A DNA stretch of 64,000 nucleotides. Source: Pelodera strongyloides. Lineage: Eukaryota > Nematoda > Chromadorea > Rhabditida > Rhabditidae. Below the pieces are notes generated by a model that was given only the letters and a program-made list of their open reading frames with translations, was not told the origin of the DNA and ran no database searches. The position numbers were made by a program, and so were the translations under genes. The stretch lies in NCBI GenBank assembly GCA_036852015.1, contig JAANDG010000003.1, positions 764,001-828,000 of the forward strand, given 5' to 3'. This document shows, piece by piece, positions 45,601-57,423 of this stretch (its first letter is position 1; each line of letters starts with the position of its first letter).

Positions 45601-48600
45601 TGATGAACAGCAAGCAGTACAGCACAGAATTAAGTGATGTTACGAATTCAGTTCAAGATGTGCCAATCGACACAAAAAGAAAGTGGAAAATCGTGCATAA
45701 ATATAAAAAAGTTGAAGGAAAATATCGCTAATAGACTCTCAACATTATATATGCCACACGAACAACGAAAACCAAAAAGGGCTAGGCAGCTAGAGCTAGG
45801 CTGCGCTACCCCGCGCATAGCCCCAACAAAAGTATAGAACAGGTACTGAGAAAACCAAACAATATAGCATGTAGAAAAAAATAAATAGAAACTAAGAAAC
45901 TATAGAATTTCAAACCACTAACCTTGTTACCAGAGGGAGGTAATGGTGGAGGTGGAGGTGCGGTCTTCTAAACAAAATGGCTGTTAATTCACAATGCACA
46001 CTAATTCACTAACGGGGCATCTGTAAATAGTAAGTCTGAACATTGGCTGGCTACAGAACCTTTTACAACGAAAGAGAACAATATATATCATACGCTATAT
46101 ATATAGACTTTTTTTTAGGTTTGTTTCAGCATGCACATGCACCAAACTATCATTTATAATTTGAAATTCTCTTGCTAACACAAAGACCCGCGCCGTCAGT
46201 GAACAATTTTTGAACGATTGAAACATGTAATAAGTTCCAAACCTAATTGTCTAAGTAACTGCTCAATTACGCCGAAACAATACACATACACAACTGGAAA
46301 ATACACTACCAAGGTACTAACAGAATCCGGTAACGAGCATCTTTATAAAAATTATTAATAACAAGTAACAAAAAAGTAAACAAAACTGGAAACTTACGGA
46401 AACTGGAGGTAGGAAAGGACAATCCGTTATGACAGTTCCTCTTTCCTTCGTTGGAAGTGGCGGTGGTGGTGGTGCCGTATTCTGGAACAATTTAAAGCGG
46501 TATAACATGCGTTTTTTTGCAGGGTTTGTGTGAAATTATACATTATACAACTGTACATCCACGTATTAGATGCAAATTTTGGTCTATGTTGTGGCCGATT
46601 CATACTGAAAATTACATATAATACATGGGAATGAAGTTAGGTATCAAGTACATGTTTCAAAACCACGTGTAATAATGCTTTAAGAAAACAATGTCCAAAT
46701 ATGTATTAATTATTAATTAAAACAAGATAATTAATTCACTAACACTGATCGGCGGGAGAGGTAGGCTGTTGGGGCGATCCACAGTCATACTCTTTGCACT
46801 CGTAGACACTTCATTCAAAATAGTATCAACAACCAATCTCGCAGCTTTTTCATTCTCGTCAAGGGGTTCTTCCAGTTCCCCTATTTGAGCCTGAAATTAA
46901 ATTTTCAGAAATCGCAGATATTGACGTATTTAGATAAGCTATAGATCTGCCGATCTGCGATCTGCCCAGTAAGTAACGTTGGTCTTAGTCCTCGTTGTCC
47001 TCTTGTATTTTCCTCCACAAGTATGTAATGAGATTGAGATGAGGATAAAAAATCTGTCGAGAGTACCAAAACAATAATTACACACATAAAACTTCTCACC
47101 TGGCCATTTCGCGATTTCGGAGATGCGATTTCATTGAGTGAAACTTCTCCTGATGATACGACGTCTTTCGCCGTCAATAGTTCCTCACGATCGGTCAGTC
47201 TCAAAATTGACCGTTTTCTAGTAGCTGCAGCAATGACACACTTCAAATCATCGGTTGCATTTGCATGTCCAACATCGGCACCACCTCCATCCAGTTTATC
47301 CGTCTGCTGAGGTTTAACAACAGCCGGGGAGTCAAACTCCAGAACGGGTGCTGAAGGGACCCTAAACGATGCGATCATATAATTTCTTTAAAACTTTAAA
47401 AAAAACGTATAAAACGAGTTTTTTTTATTCAAAATACATGTAATGAGTAATAATTAGCCATGGAACAGTGACAGTTGGCCTTGGCAGTGTTGTATCCTTA
47501 TGCAACGGAAATAGTCAGCAAACGAAAGGCACCATACCTACACTACACTACACAAGGAGGAAAGTCTACCTTTCACAGAGATCCTGCTCTTCCTTACTCG
47601 AATGATCCACCGGAGGAGGAGGTAAAGCGGGAATCCGGGGTCCTGTACCGGAGCTATCTGCTTCGGGATTACAGTTCGCGGTGGGCGACGTGGGCGAATG
47701 TAAACTCGTCCTACTTCGAGCAACCACGGCCACTGATGGGGCTCGGTGTCGAGAAGAAGACCTGAAATAGTAAGGAAATCTAAAAAGAAAGTACAAAAGC
47801 AAAAAGTCAAGTACATACAAAGTGCCCATACTGAGTACGGGACCCCGTTTCGACCCAATCGCAAAAAAAAGGAAGTTAAAGAAAGCTGCACACTAATTAA
47901 ACAGGGTTTATGCAGAGACGAAGATGAGAAAAACGCAAATCAATTAATCAATACGAATTTTGTTTTAATTCAACAATTATAACCTATATATATGCTCCGG
48001 AAAATATTGGCCGGCAAGTGTGGAATACACTTACAAAAAATGTACAAGTTTCGAGTTTCTATCACACGTAGAGGTAGATCAAAGGTCATTATTTCCAGAG
48101 TAACTAAAATGGTACGCAGACACTCATTCGTACATCGAACCTCGTTAATGATTGAGAGCAATCCGACAATATTTTCCCATTCGTAGCCTTCAGTTATGAT
48201 CTCCTGTATATTGTTGTATTTCTTTTTTGTTCGCTTTTTATGTCTTTGTGTATTTTATCGACAAACTGTGCGTGTACATTTTTGTTGCGTAATAAATATT
48301 ATTATTATTATTATATTATACAGTGCGTCGCATAAGTATGTAGGCACCCCCAAATTTAGCGATAAAATTTTTGGACCAAAATTTTTTGAACAAATTTTAA
48401 CACCACTAAATCGACCATGGCGAAAAACCCGAGGACAATGAAAATTAGAAAAAAAATCTACATTTTCAGTATTTTACGACATTAAAACCGAAAAACAGCT
48501 GTTTCAAAAGTTTGTAGGCACTTCAGTAAAAAAAACTTTTTATTTAAAAAAAAACAAGAATAATGAATGACAATATTCATTTAATAATCTGTGTGACCAC

Positions 48601-50296
48601 CGTTATTCTTGGTGATGGCAAAAATCAGGTTCGGCAGAGAGTTGGCCAGGTTCTTGAGCAACTGAGCGTCCAGGCCGTTCCACGCTTGGAGTATTGCGGC
48701 TTTAAGAGTGGCAACTGTGTCGTAGGTACGATTATTAGCGTACATTTTCCGTACCAACAATCCCCAACGATTCTCTATGGGATTGGTATCTGGGGAGCAA
48801 GCAGGCCAGTCCATAACGTTAATCTGGTGCTGTTGAAAGAATGCCTTGGTGGATCTGCTCACGTCTATAGGCGCATTATCTTGCTGGAGTTGCATTCCTT
48901 GCCTTGCTGGACTCTGCAGAAACGGTAGCAAATTCTTCTGGAGCACTGCCTGGTGAGGACGGCGTCTAATGGTCCGCCAAACAGTACTCTGAGATGCAGT
49001 AGTTCCCAGATCAGATCGAAGTTCGTTGATTGACTTCGACGCATTAGAGGCAAGACGTCATAACAGGCGATCTTTCTGAGCAGTGAATAAACGAGGACGA
49101 CCAGTCCTCTTCTTAGAGCCATAGGAATTGGGGTCTTTCAGGAATTTGTCGACCACGCCAGGAGACCGATGAATTTGAGCCACAATGCCCGATTGCTAAG
49201 ACCAGCTTGATGTAGGGCCTCAATCTGGACGCATCCGTTGTTTGAGAGATGCTTACCACTTGGCATTTTAGCAATAATGGCTCACATTATCACTAATACA
49301 CATGACAATTGCAATTTATCCATTTCAGAGCAATTATAATAAAATACATTAATAATACAATTAACTAAAGTGGGTGCCTACAAACTTTTGAAACAGCTGT
49401 TTTTCGGTTTTAATGTCGTAAAATACTGAAAATGTTGAATTTTTTTCTAATTTTCATTGTCCTCGGGTTTTTCGCCATGATCGATTTAGTGGTGTTAAAA
49501 TTTGTTCAAAAAATTTTGGTCCAAAAAATTTATCGCTAAATTTGGGGGTGCCTACATACTTATGCGACGCACTGTATATATCGTATGATTGTTTCCGAAC
49601 AAAAAAATCAACGTGAATTTTAGCAAAAAAAAAATCAAAAAACGAACAGTGTTCACAATAAAAAGCCAGGACAGAAAGGTGCACGCACACACAAAAGACA
49701 GGACACAACGCAATACAATAAACTAATATACCTAGGCCTCCGTGCTACGGCTGGCAGCTTGGCAGTGGTTGGTAGTTGGGGAGCATCCTTCTGAGGAGTC
49801 AACTTCGGATTCTTTTCATAAAGACCCCGTCGCCTATTTGCTCCTCTCCGTTCCAAAGTACGACTCTCGCGGCGGTTACTCTCTTCTAAAAAGTATGTGA
49901 ATTGTGAATAATAATGGTTTATTGGTTAACAATCAATACACAGAAAGAAGGTCAACAAAAGTGAAAAGTATGAATCTATGTATTATTGGCTACAACCTCT
50001 CATGTCTTGTGTGATTTACTCGAGAAAGGCTTTATAAACCTCAAAGAGGCAAACCAAAATACGAAATCACAAAAATTACCAGTTTCTGGATCGTCTTGAC
50101 TATGTAAAGGCAAAGAGACAACCGGACACGACGAGCAAGGATGAACTTCCGGCCGGCACTCGTTTTCAGCGTCACTCGGCTCCAAGCTGCGTGTCCTAAA
50201 CATTTAAACAATAACAAAGTTATAAAAATAACGAACGAACACCGTCCAACCCAAGGAAATCTGTAAGATGGAAGCAGCTAGTCTGCGCGGGTGTGT

Positions 50297-50351
<55 letters not shown>

Positions 50352-53288
50352 TGCGTGCGTGTGCGTGTATGTGTTGTGTGTCAATAGACCATCTGGCACT
50401 GGCACCCAAACCCTACTCACCACGGGTGTTGTGGATGCTGTGGATCTTTTGGTGGTGGACTACTTTCACAACCCGTTTCCAGTGAGTCGTTGTCCCTCTG
50501 ACCATCAGAAGTTTCATTTCCGCACGAGCAAGAAGCTTCCGCTTCGACGTGGCATTCTAAACATACAAATAACAAAAAGGAACAAATAACGAACGTCAAG
50601 TCAACTATCAACAATGCATCAATGAGAGTCAGCAACGCAACGGCACCCTGCGCCCAGCAAGGTTAAACACCTACTACCTTATGCTGATAAGTACAAACCA
50701 GCTACCTAGCCAGCTAGACGTGTAAACGAGAAAAATAAACAGTCTGTGATAGCAAAGGTTCCTGACAGTTATGCGAAATCTCAAAAATAAAACAACAGTA
50801 AGTATAAATTTGATAAGCCATCCAAAAACACTGAATTTGAATATTAGTTATTTAAACAAGTCGAGAATAATAATCACCTGATGTGCTCCTAACAATTCCA
50901 ATCAACTTGTTCCATGTGGACACATTCACAATGGGTGTTTCAGCGAGTAGGGATAGAAAGTCAACCTGCAAGCAGAGCAAGATAAGATGCAAACTTTCAA
51001 ACTATCAAACCAATTAACCAATAAAACTATCAAACGCTAATGAGCGTACAAGGAACTACGCCGAGTTCGGAGTTGGTACCGATAACTATATCAAAAACGT
51101 ACCATAAATAGACAACGATTTCGCGTTGTATCACCGCCGTCCGCCGAACTACCGATGAAGCTAACATGCGACCTGTGACCGCTACATAAAGCCATAGAGA
51201 AGGAGAAGAGCTTACCATTCTACTCAATGATGACGAACTAATGCCAGCATTGTCGCGTAATCGCAGAAACGCTCTTACAAATATGTCCAACGGAGAACGT
51301 TTATCAGTGGAGGAGACAACGGAAAGATTGTCGCGCTCATCACCGTCCAAGAATCTGGAGTTGTCAATAATAGGAACATTTTATCCTCCTTTGTTAGATA
51401 GTTAGATTTATCAACTACTAAGAATCAAAAATCGCCGGATTGTGTGAGACCAGATTGAACGGAAATCAGGGCATCCGGCATAAAGCTCGACCCGCTCGCC
51501 GGGAAGGGCGGGAAGGCCCACCACAAGGTACTCGTACCCAAAACCTAAACTGACCTTTGAATTTGAGCTTCAAGTTCCGCATGCTTATGCGCCGCGTTCA
51601 ATTTGATAGATTTCTGCAGGGCCTCAAGCATACGCAGAGCTGAAATGAAATTAACATCTTCATTAAAAGTTAAAAGATGAAGCGCCTAGAGAATATGCTC
51701 ATAATCTGACCACGACATTTGATTTAGAACAATCACACTTAGCACAATTGCTCCAGGCCACCGGTCGTTGGTTCGATCCCGACCCGGAACCCCTCCACCC
51801 CACCAAAGGTGTAAAAATGGGTAGCTGGGTAAAACCGGCGGAGATAAATCGGCTTCCCGACAAAATTGGCTTCCGGGAAGTTTAAAGGCCAGTTCGTTCG
51901 GCTTCAGAAATGAACCGGACCCCGGTCCACCGTTTCTGCAGATTCGGTTGATATAACCCGGTACTCTTTATCTTTATCTTTTTACATTACAATTCTAATA
52001 AACTCTAAGTAAAAGGCGGAGAACCGAGAACAAGTAAATCATGAAACGAAAGCATACCGTAAAGATCTTGTCGGAAGATATAACGCCCCAAATAGTCAGG
52101 CTTCGATTCGAGTAAATCATTTAAACTGGCCAGCACTGTGGCACGATCATCAAAACTGGCACGCGATCCACACAAGTCTTCGAGAACGTCTTTTAGAGAC
52201 TAAAATGAAAAGTAAGTGGTACTAATACGACACAATGAAGGAATACAATGCAAAAAGAAGGCTAGGGTTCGAGTACGGTTTACGGTATGATCCCGAGATA
52301 CTGTTAAAATGAAAGGAAACATTAAGCTAGATGATAAGATTAAGATCGTTAAGTCGCTAACCATGCAACCGCAACGCCACCATATGAGTGATCCAGAAAG
52401 AAAAAAATAGCCGCATTTCGAGGCCTTCGTTTACTTCGTTAACTGACAAGGCAAGGTGGTAATAGGCAAGTTCACGTAACGTACCTTTTGTTTAGCCGGA
52501 CCGGGACCAGTAGTTTTGTTTCCCCGCCGCGAAAGTCTGCGGCTATCGTTAGCTGAAAGAAATACATATTATGAAAGGTGGCATAAGACATAACATATTC
52601 TATATTCTGCTTAGTGTGCTTAGTTTCATTCTATTGCAAAACAAACAAAAAAGATCAAGGATGGGTCTACTCACTCAAATTATTATTTTGAAGCTGTCCC
52701 AGCACATCTTTAGCTTTTCTTTCACGGCCAGCCGGGTCAGCACTATCCTAAAGGCAATAGGATTATGGATTATGATAAACTGCTCAACAAGCATCAAACA
52801 ACGACGACAAAGGATCACGTAGGCAACTGATCCTTTTGTTAGAGGCTAGCCTATGTCCTTTTTCTGTTGTGTTGATCACTACCAAATTACAAACAAGTAT
52901 ATTCATATCCTATTTATCCATGTTATTACATGCAAATGTTTATATCGATTGTATGCACGGTGCACACACACAGTTCAAAAAAGACATGAATTCTCCACCA
53001 AATATAAGATGTAAAGTCATTTCGACTGACTTTGAAAGACATTTAGAAGTGGCTATAAATTAGAGAAACAACCTGACCTTGTTCAAGGCGTTTGGTCGAG
53101 AAAACAATATTATAAAAAACTACATATAGTTAAGAGGTGAAACTTACGTCAACTTTATCGTGTCCATGTCCGTGTCCGTTTTCTGCTCGTATGGAATTAG
53201 ACTGTCCCATTATTGTACGTACAATGTCCGTATTCTCATTATTAGCTGGCAAATGAGTGGGAGAACGCCGCTTATGATGCCGACCCAT
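38165..53288 (-). CDS. Formin, INF2/EXC-6/INFT type (FH1-FH2 actin nucleator)
   Basis: Thirty-five exons on the minus strand from ATG 53288 to TAA 38165; all phases close (3372 nt, about 1123 aa). Exons 1-7 (53288-53148, 52747-52675, 52552-52485, 52199-52058, 51639-51555, 51354-51216, 50965-50878): His-rich start and helical region resembling a formin DID/FH3 (LLESKPDYLGRYIF). Exons 8-13 (50556-46744): Ser/Pro-rich linker. Exons 14-20 (46481-43827): FH1, polyproline. Exons 21-34 (43488-38329): FH2 with KKTITLLWEPV, ETVWND, QKSLNIEIALAK, IDVLSALIKHFP, YGNYIN, AAGFSLASLRSILQTKGKG and LEDLFATLTDAMQMFERAI. Known: FH2 dimers nucleate and elongate actin filaments; FH1 feeds profilin-actin. The KSLNI motif and C-terminal helix fit the INF2 group best. 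Last exon (PAV*, 38176-38165) is tentative. No WH2/DAD recognised. Confidence 0.88.
38535..38665. mobile_element. Family C MITE, copy 5 (truncated)
   Basis: Left arm TTAAAGCGAAATACCAGCCGG... through GCATAAGAATGCTG. The right end is lost, about 30 bp short of formin exon 33. Confidence 0.7.
39638..39682. repeat. (AAT)n microsatellite
   Basis: About 14 AAT units in a formin intron. Confidence 0.92.
41361..41523. mobile_element. Palindromic MITE family F
   Basis: 163 bp between TTAA 41357-41360 and TTAA 41524-41527. Ends AGCGAAATGCTAGCC / GGCTGGCATTTCGCT; inner arms contain GGAAAATTTGCATA and AATCCTATGTATTC. In a formin intron. Decayed relatives are at about 28095-28190 and 29803-29880. Confidence 0.78.
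43827..46481 (-). other. FH1 proline-exon array
   Basis: Seven small exons carry the formin FH1 region: 46481-46398 (84 nt, TAPPPPPLPTK), 45967-45923 (45 nt, TAPPPPPLPPS), 45178-45115 (64 nt, no long proline run), 44915-44880 (36 nt), 44681-44628 (54 nt), 44357-44310 (48 nt) and 43886-43827 (60 nt). The first two are phase 0-0; the last four are phase 1-1. Each of these six could be skipped without a frameshift. The last three all open with GGPP after a TAG or CAG acceptor, which suggests exon duplication. Confidence 0.8.
46491..46682. mobile_element. TTAA-bounded short repeat in a formin intron
   Basis: Starts TTTAAAGCGGTATAACATGCG and ends CCACGTGTAATAATGCTTTAAG, with partly inverted ends. 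GCGGTATR.CAT ends also appear at 12280, 37205 and 61655-61770, so a dispersed family is likely. Confidence 0.45.
48321..49574 (-). mobile_element. Tc1/mariner-type transposon with long terminal repeats
   Basis: 1254 bp between TA dinucleotides. Terminal inverted repeats of about 210 bp (48321-48530 and 49365-49574) begin CAGTGCGTCGCATAAGTATG and are nearly identical. Between them is a broken transposase on the minus strand. It lies in the formin intron between exons 10 and 11. Confidence 0.9.
48581..49265 (-). pseudogene. Tc1-type transposase, internally deleted
   Basis: Starts at 49265 (MPSGKHLSNNGCVQIEAL). The helix-turn-helix part (QAGLSNRA, GRPRLFTAQKDRLL, TTASQSTVWRTIRR) needs a frameshift near 49190 and reads through a stop near 49060. 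It then jumps straight to LQKNLLPFLQ and QQDNAP...NPIENRW. Only the last two catalytic residues are left, with 34 residues between D and E (DD34E type); the first aspartate region is gone. Inactive. Confidence 0.85.
50299..50350. repeat. (GT)n microsatellite
   Basis: About 26 GT units in a formin intron. Confidence 0.95.
51740..51987 (+). mobile_element. tRNA-derived SINE
   Basis: Has RNA polymerase III promoter boxes as in tRNA genes: A box TAGCACAATTGC at 51740-51751 and B box GGTTCGATCCC at 51770-51780. A GC-rich unrelated body follows (CCGGCGGAGATAAATCGG, CGTTTCTGCAGATTCGG) and a tail of TATCTTT units (51965-51984). Not a functional tRNA, because no acceptor stem pairs. In the intron between formin exons 4 and 5. 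Confidence 0.75.
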
Positions 53289-53312
53289 CAATAAATCTGG
53301 AATGAGAAAAAT
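53289..53312 (-). promoter_or_regulatory. Putative SL trans-splice acceptor of the formin gene
   Basis: On the minus strand TTTTTCTCATTCCAG ends at 53297, eight bases before the chosen ATG. Either a trans-splice acceptor or the 3' site of an intron leading to an unseen upstream exon, since no in-frame stop separates the acceptor from the ATG. Confidence 0.4.
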
Positions 53313-53339
53313 GTTAAAAAAAAAACGATCCAACGGCTA

Positions 53340-54240
53340 CAATCCAAGAAATTTCAGGTTCATAGGAATGCGTGCAATAAAGGAAAGAATAAATTAATTC
53401 ACAAAGAACAAGTAAAATATAAACACGAACAAACAATTAGACAACCATTGTTTCGTTTTTGTAAAATTGGGAATTTGCATAATTAAATTTTAATGTGTGA
53501 AAATCGAGCATAATAAACCGGAGGGAATTTTGAAAATCACATGTTTACGGTATGTTGCGCGTGATCCCACCAAGAACAAATTTGTTCCAGGTTGAAGACT
53601 CAACTACTGTAGTTTTTGTCGGTATTCATTACCCAACACGGATTTAAAGCGAAACACCAAACGGTTGTGGTTTTTTTCTTCAAAAAAATGAGGTGCGTTT
53701 CCAGCCCGCGCACCCAGCGCCGAACACCAGCATATTTTCAGTTTCAACAGTGTACGTCGGGATTCACATACAATGGTTAATAAATCCACAAAAAAACACG
53801 ACCGTGTTGATTAGTATCACAAGAGAATCAAATGAAAAATTATGAGGTTGAATAAGTCATGCCACAAGAGTCTAAGGAAGGCACGCTTATAGAATTTTAC
53901 TCTAACAATGAGACCACCAAATCACAGACTACAACACATTCATGCGTGAATTGGATAACACATTACTCGACTGATGTTCACAAAGGAATGTTCGTGTTGA
54001 TCCGCTCGGGCCGATAAGAAAATGATCAGTTATCATAAAAGAAGGGGCGGTTGGTTGTTGGTACCCGATAATAGCCAGCCGAATCCGGCTCTCACTACTT
54101 CTACACACTTTTATGAAATGAACACGCAGATCGGGCGAAAATTTACGACTTTCCGGGACTTTTTTGGTTTATTGAAGCGATAAAAGTGAATATGTATCAT
54201 CGAAAGAAGATCCTTTTATAGACTTGTAAGAGTGCATGAT
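53340..54240. other. Upstream of formin, no gene seen
   Basis: AT-rich, with short frames only. A decayed family C-like end (AAAGCGAAACACCAAACGG) is at about 53645. Confidence 0.45.
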
Positions 54241-54640
54241 GATCAAGTTCAGCACACAAAGTACAAAGTGTTCTATTTTTTTCAGGCATATATATATATG
54301 TGAATATTTTATTCAGTGTACACCGAAGTAAAGCGGAAGAACCAAAAAAAAATGACAACAATAATATAACAACAACGACAAAAAAATAACAATGAGAGTA
54401 ATAAAGCGCATATAACAAGCGAAAAAAAACTCTGTACAACAATGGAATGGACGAATGGAGGTACATGTGAATAACTAAGGGTGAATGTTTCTATTTGCTA
54501 CTTCATAAAGCTCGATTAGATCAAGCTCGTCAATGCGGGTTTTAAACGAATCAACGGAACTCGAAAGAACAATACTATCAGGAAGTAGGTTCCACAAACG
54601 AGTGGCCCTGTGCAACGAGAACAGAGACTGAGTAGTTTAA
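54240..54640 (-). mobile_element. LINE 3' remnant
   Basis: On the minus strand LHRATRLWNLLPDS, VDSFKTRIDELDLIELYEV and a stop at about 54475. This is the standard end of CR1/jockey reverse-transcriptase proteins (compare [14 protein letters not shown] in LINE B). A T-rich 3' UTR and an AT-dinucleotide tail follow to about 54285. 5'-truncated. Confidence 0.7.
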
Positions 54641-55498
54641 CAGAATCCTGAATAAGTGTTAAAGAGTTATCAAGAAAACGATCGAGAAAACCAGGAAACT
54701 AGGATCCAAAAAGAGCTATATATGTAGTTCGTACGTTCGCAGCGATCAACATTAGTCCATAGAATTTTTTTTAAACTCAATTTAAAGTGTAATTGGAAGT
54801 AGGAAGATACAAAATATTTTTGAAAACAAAACAATTCGAAATCCGTATAGGTAATACGTAACATTATAGGTCACCAATTCGACTAATCAGTTTTATCACT
54901 ATACTTATCACAAACAAACAAAAGCAAATACACGCTACAAACATATTCAAAAAGAGCTGGCAGCTGTTGCAAAAGCAAACTTGCTGACTAATAAGTTCAG
55001 TTTATAATTGTATGCTATCACAAAAAATAGTCTGTGTCAACATTAAACACATTTTATTTGTATTTGTTTGCATGACCAACATTCCATACACTCGCCCTAA
55101 ATTAATAGTAACCCATACTTGGAATTGGTGCTCAATCAAACACAAATTCCTTACAAATTATAAATGAAAAGCCAAATACTTTAAATTATGAGATTGATGA
55201 TTTATAACAGTTTTGGCAGCACAAATATGGGGAGTAATAAATTTAACAGCTGGTTGATTTTTCGATTTAGAAATCGAATAAACAATAAATCTCATGCGAA
55301 ACTAACGGAAAGCAATTGACCCCTTCACTTCATTAGATCGCCGATAGCTCATAAAGAATGAAAACAAAGTCTTTTCAACTTCAAATAATTTGAAATATGA
55401 TGAATTCTTAAAGCTTAAAGAGGTATAACTGCTGGTTTTGGAAACAAAGTGATGTCTCAAAATTGTTTCCAATTATGTTACGTCCGTTTTCAATTCAG

Positions 55499-55683
55499 GT
55501 GATTGGAGCAATTTCTATAACTCAAGTTGCAGCTACGTGTTTCTTGTTCGTGGTCAGACATTCTTCTACGCTAACACTTGGTTCTGACGTGGTTCAAACT
55601 TTCAAACAATTAACAGAAGATTTTTTGTTAACCAAGTCTTGTTCGGAAAATATAACGCAGACAAGTCAAGATTGCAAGTTGCT
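55499..55683 (+). CDS. Candidate isolated exon with a membrane helix
   Basis: Bounded by CAATTCAG at left and GTAAGA at right. Encodes a hydrophobic stretch (GAISITQVAATCFLFVV) and a polar region with CSENITQTSQDC. No neighbouring exon was found that joins it. It may be a stray exon of a broken receptor gene. Confidence 0.25.
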
Positions 55684-55985
55684 GTAAGAAAATATTTTTT
55701 AAACGTTGCCCGAAAAAGCATATACCAGACTCAACCGAGAACTGATTTTTTGCTTTTTTTTAGGTTGATTTCGTTATATTAAAGCAGATCACGATAAGAA
55801 ATAAGCCTATTAACGAGAGTTTTTTTTATGTTATCTACTGCCGCAGGACTTGGAATTGGACAGTCGGTTTTAAAACGTATGTTGAGTGACTGAATTCCTA
55901 TGCAAATGAGCATGGTTAGAATAAAAAATCGACCCAATTCGACCCCACTTTTATTAGCATAAATACATAAGAATTTTGTTGCCCA

Positions 55986-56171
55986 CGTTAAAGCGAAATA
56001 CCGGCCGGTTTTTGAAACGCATCGTGGACAACTGCATTCTTATGTATTTATGCGAAGTGGGGTCTAAATGGGGTCTATTTTTTATGCCAAATTATGCTCA
56101 TTTGCATATGACGCATAAGAATGTTGGTGTATTCGATGCGTTTCAAAACCGGCCGGTATTTCGCTTTAAGT
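55986..56171. mobile_element. Family C MITE, copy 6
   Basis: Full copy: GTTAAAGCGAAATACCGGCCGG to CGGCCGGTATTTCGCTTTAA with inner arms GCATTCTTATGTATTTATGC / GCATAAGAATG. The clearest representative of the family here. Confidence 0.82.
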
Positions 56172-57423
56172 TTCAAAACCCGGCAGTTATGTCGATTTAT
56201 GATATGGGCCACGTAATTTGGTGCGCCGATATCATGCCGCTTGCAAGCCGAGTGTCGCGTTGCAGTCGGTATTACAAAAGAAATGCAAAGTTGGCATTTT
56301 GATTACGTATTTCATAATCAATCACATTCTCAAGATTATTCAATGATTAAAATCACACCCTGAAACAGAGTGAAATTGCGAAATAAGCGGCGAGCACTAT
56401 TTTTTCCACGTGTCTTGTCTTGATCATAACTGTGCTAGGATGTGCTAGGATGCAAGATAACTGAAACGAATATATGGAGCGTAACCAATGTATGGCAGAA
56501 TGGCAGAATATGATTAAAAAACGCCGTACGAAAAGTTAAGAGCAAGATTTTTACACTTGTATTTCAACTTCAGGGCGTACTCCGGTTATCTGCAGTTAGT
56601 TTAAAGTTTAAAGACCCATTAAATGACGCCTCCTTATCATAAAGCAAGGGACACTTAATCCTTTCAAAAACGTATTTGATTCTCATTATTTTATTTAAAA
56701 TCCAGTATGAATGCTCCCCGAACCGAAATAGCGCAGAACCTAAACTTGGAAAACTACTTCGAATCACAAATGGAATTTAGCCGTTCCCCCATTGCATAAT
56801 GATCTGTAGCTGAGTAAGAACGAGCAGTTGCGTGAACTACTCAGGAAAAAAAAACAATCCCAATACTTGGTTTTATTTAGAAATGTTCATTCAATGAATA
56901 TTTGCTCTATATAACCATATAACGTTATTCTACTGCCTGAAAGTACTATTATAGTAAACTCCGTTGCGCGAGAAGAGAGATCGCGATGACGAGAAGTTTC
57001 GAAGTATTACATTTTAACATAATGCTATCAAAAATCCCGTAGTTTCTTTCAATACCAACTAAACTAACGAAGGAGTTTGGAAAAAAACGTTATCTGTTGC
57101 AAAAACATGGTGTGGCGCGAACCATCGTCACACCGGGGAAATGTCTTCCCCCGGTTGATCTAAACAGACCACTTTGACTCACACAATACCGGGTTATACA
57201 TAAAGAGCGGGCGGCTTTATTAAAAAACATAATAGTAGCCCGACAAACATTCAGACATTTTATTACTCAATTACATTCAAACTGTATACGACAAAATATT
57301 GTTTTAGAAGAGAGAAAAAAGAAAGTCATCCAAAGGCAGTAAAAGAAGCATCAGAGATGACCAGATAAAGTTGAGTAACGGAATATGAAAATTAATGAAG
57401 CTGCGAGGCGACAAAGCGCAAAG

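Noticed and set aside
51740..51800. tRNA gene
   Set aside because: A and B boxes are present, but no acceptor stem or anticodon arm can be paired, and the sequence continues into a SINE body.
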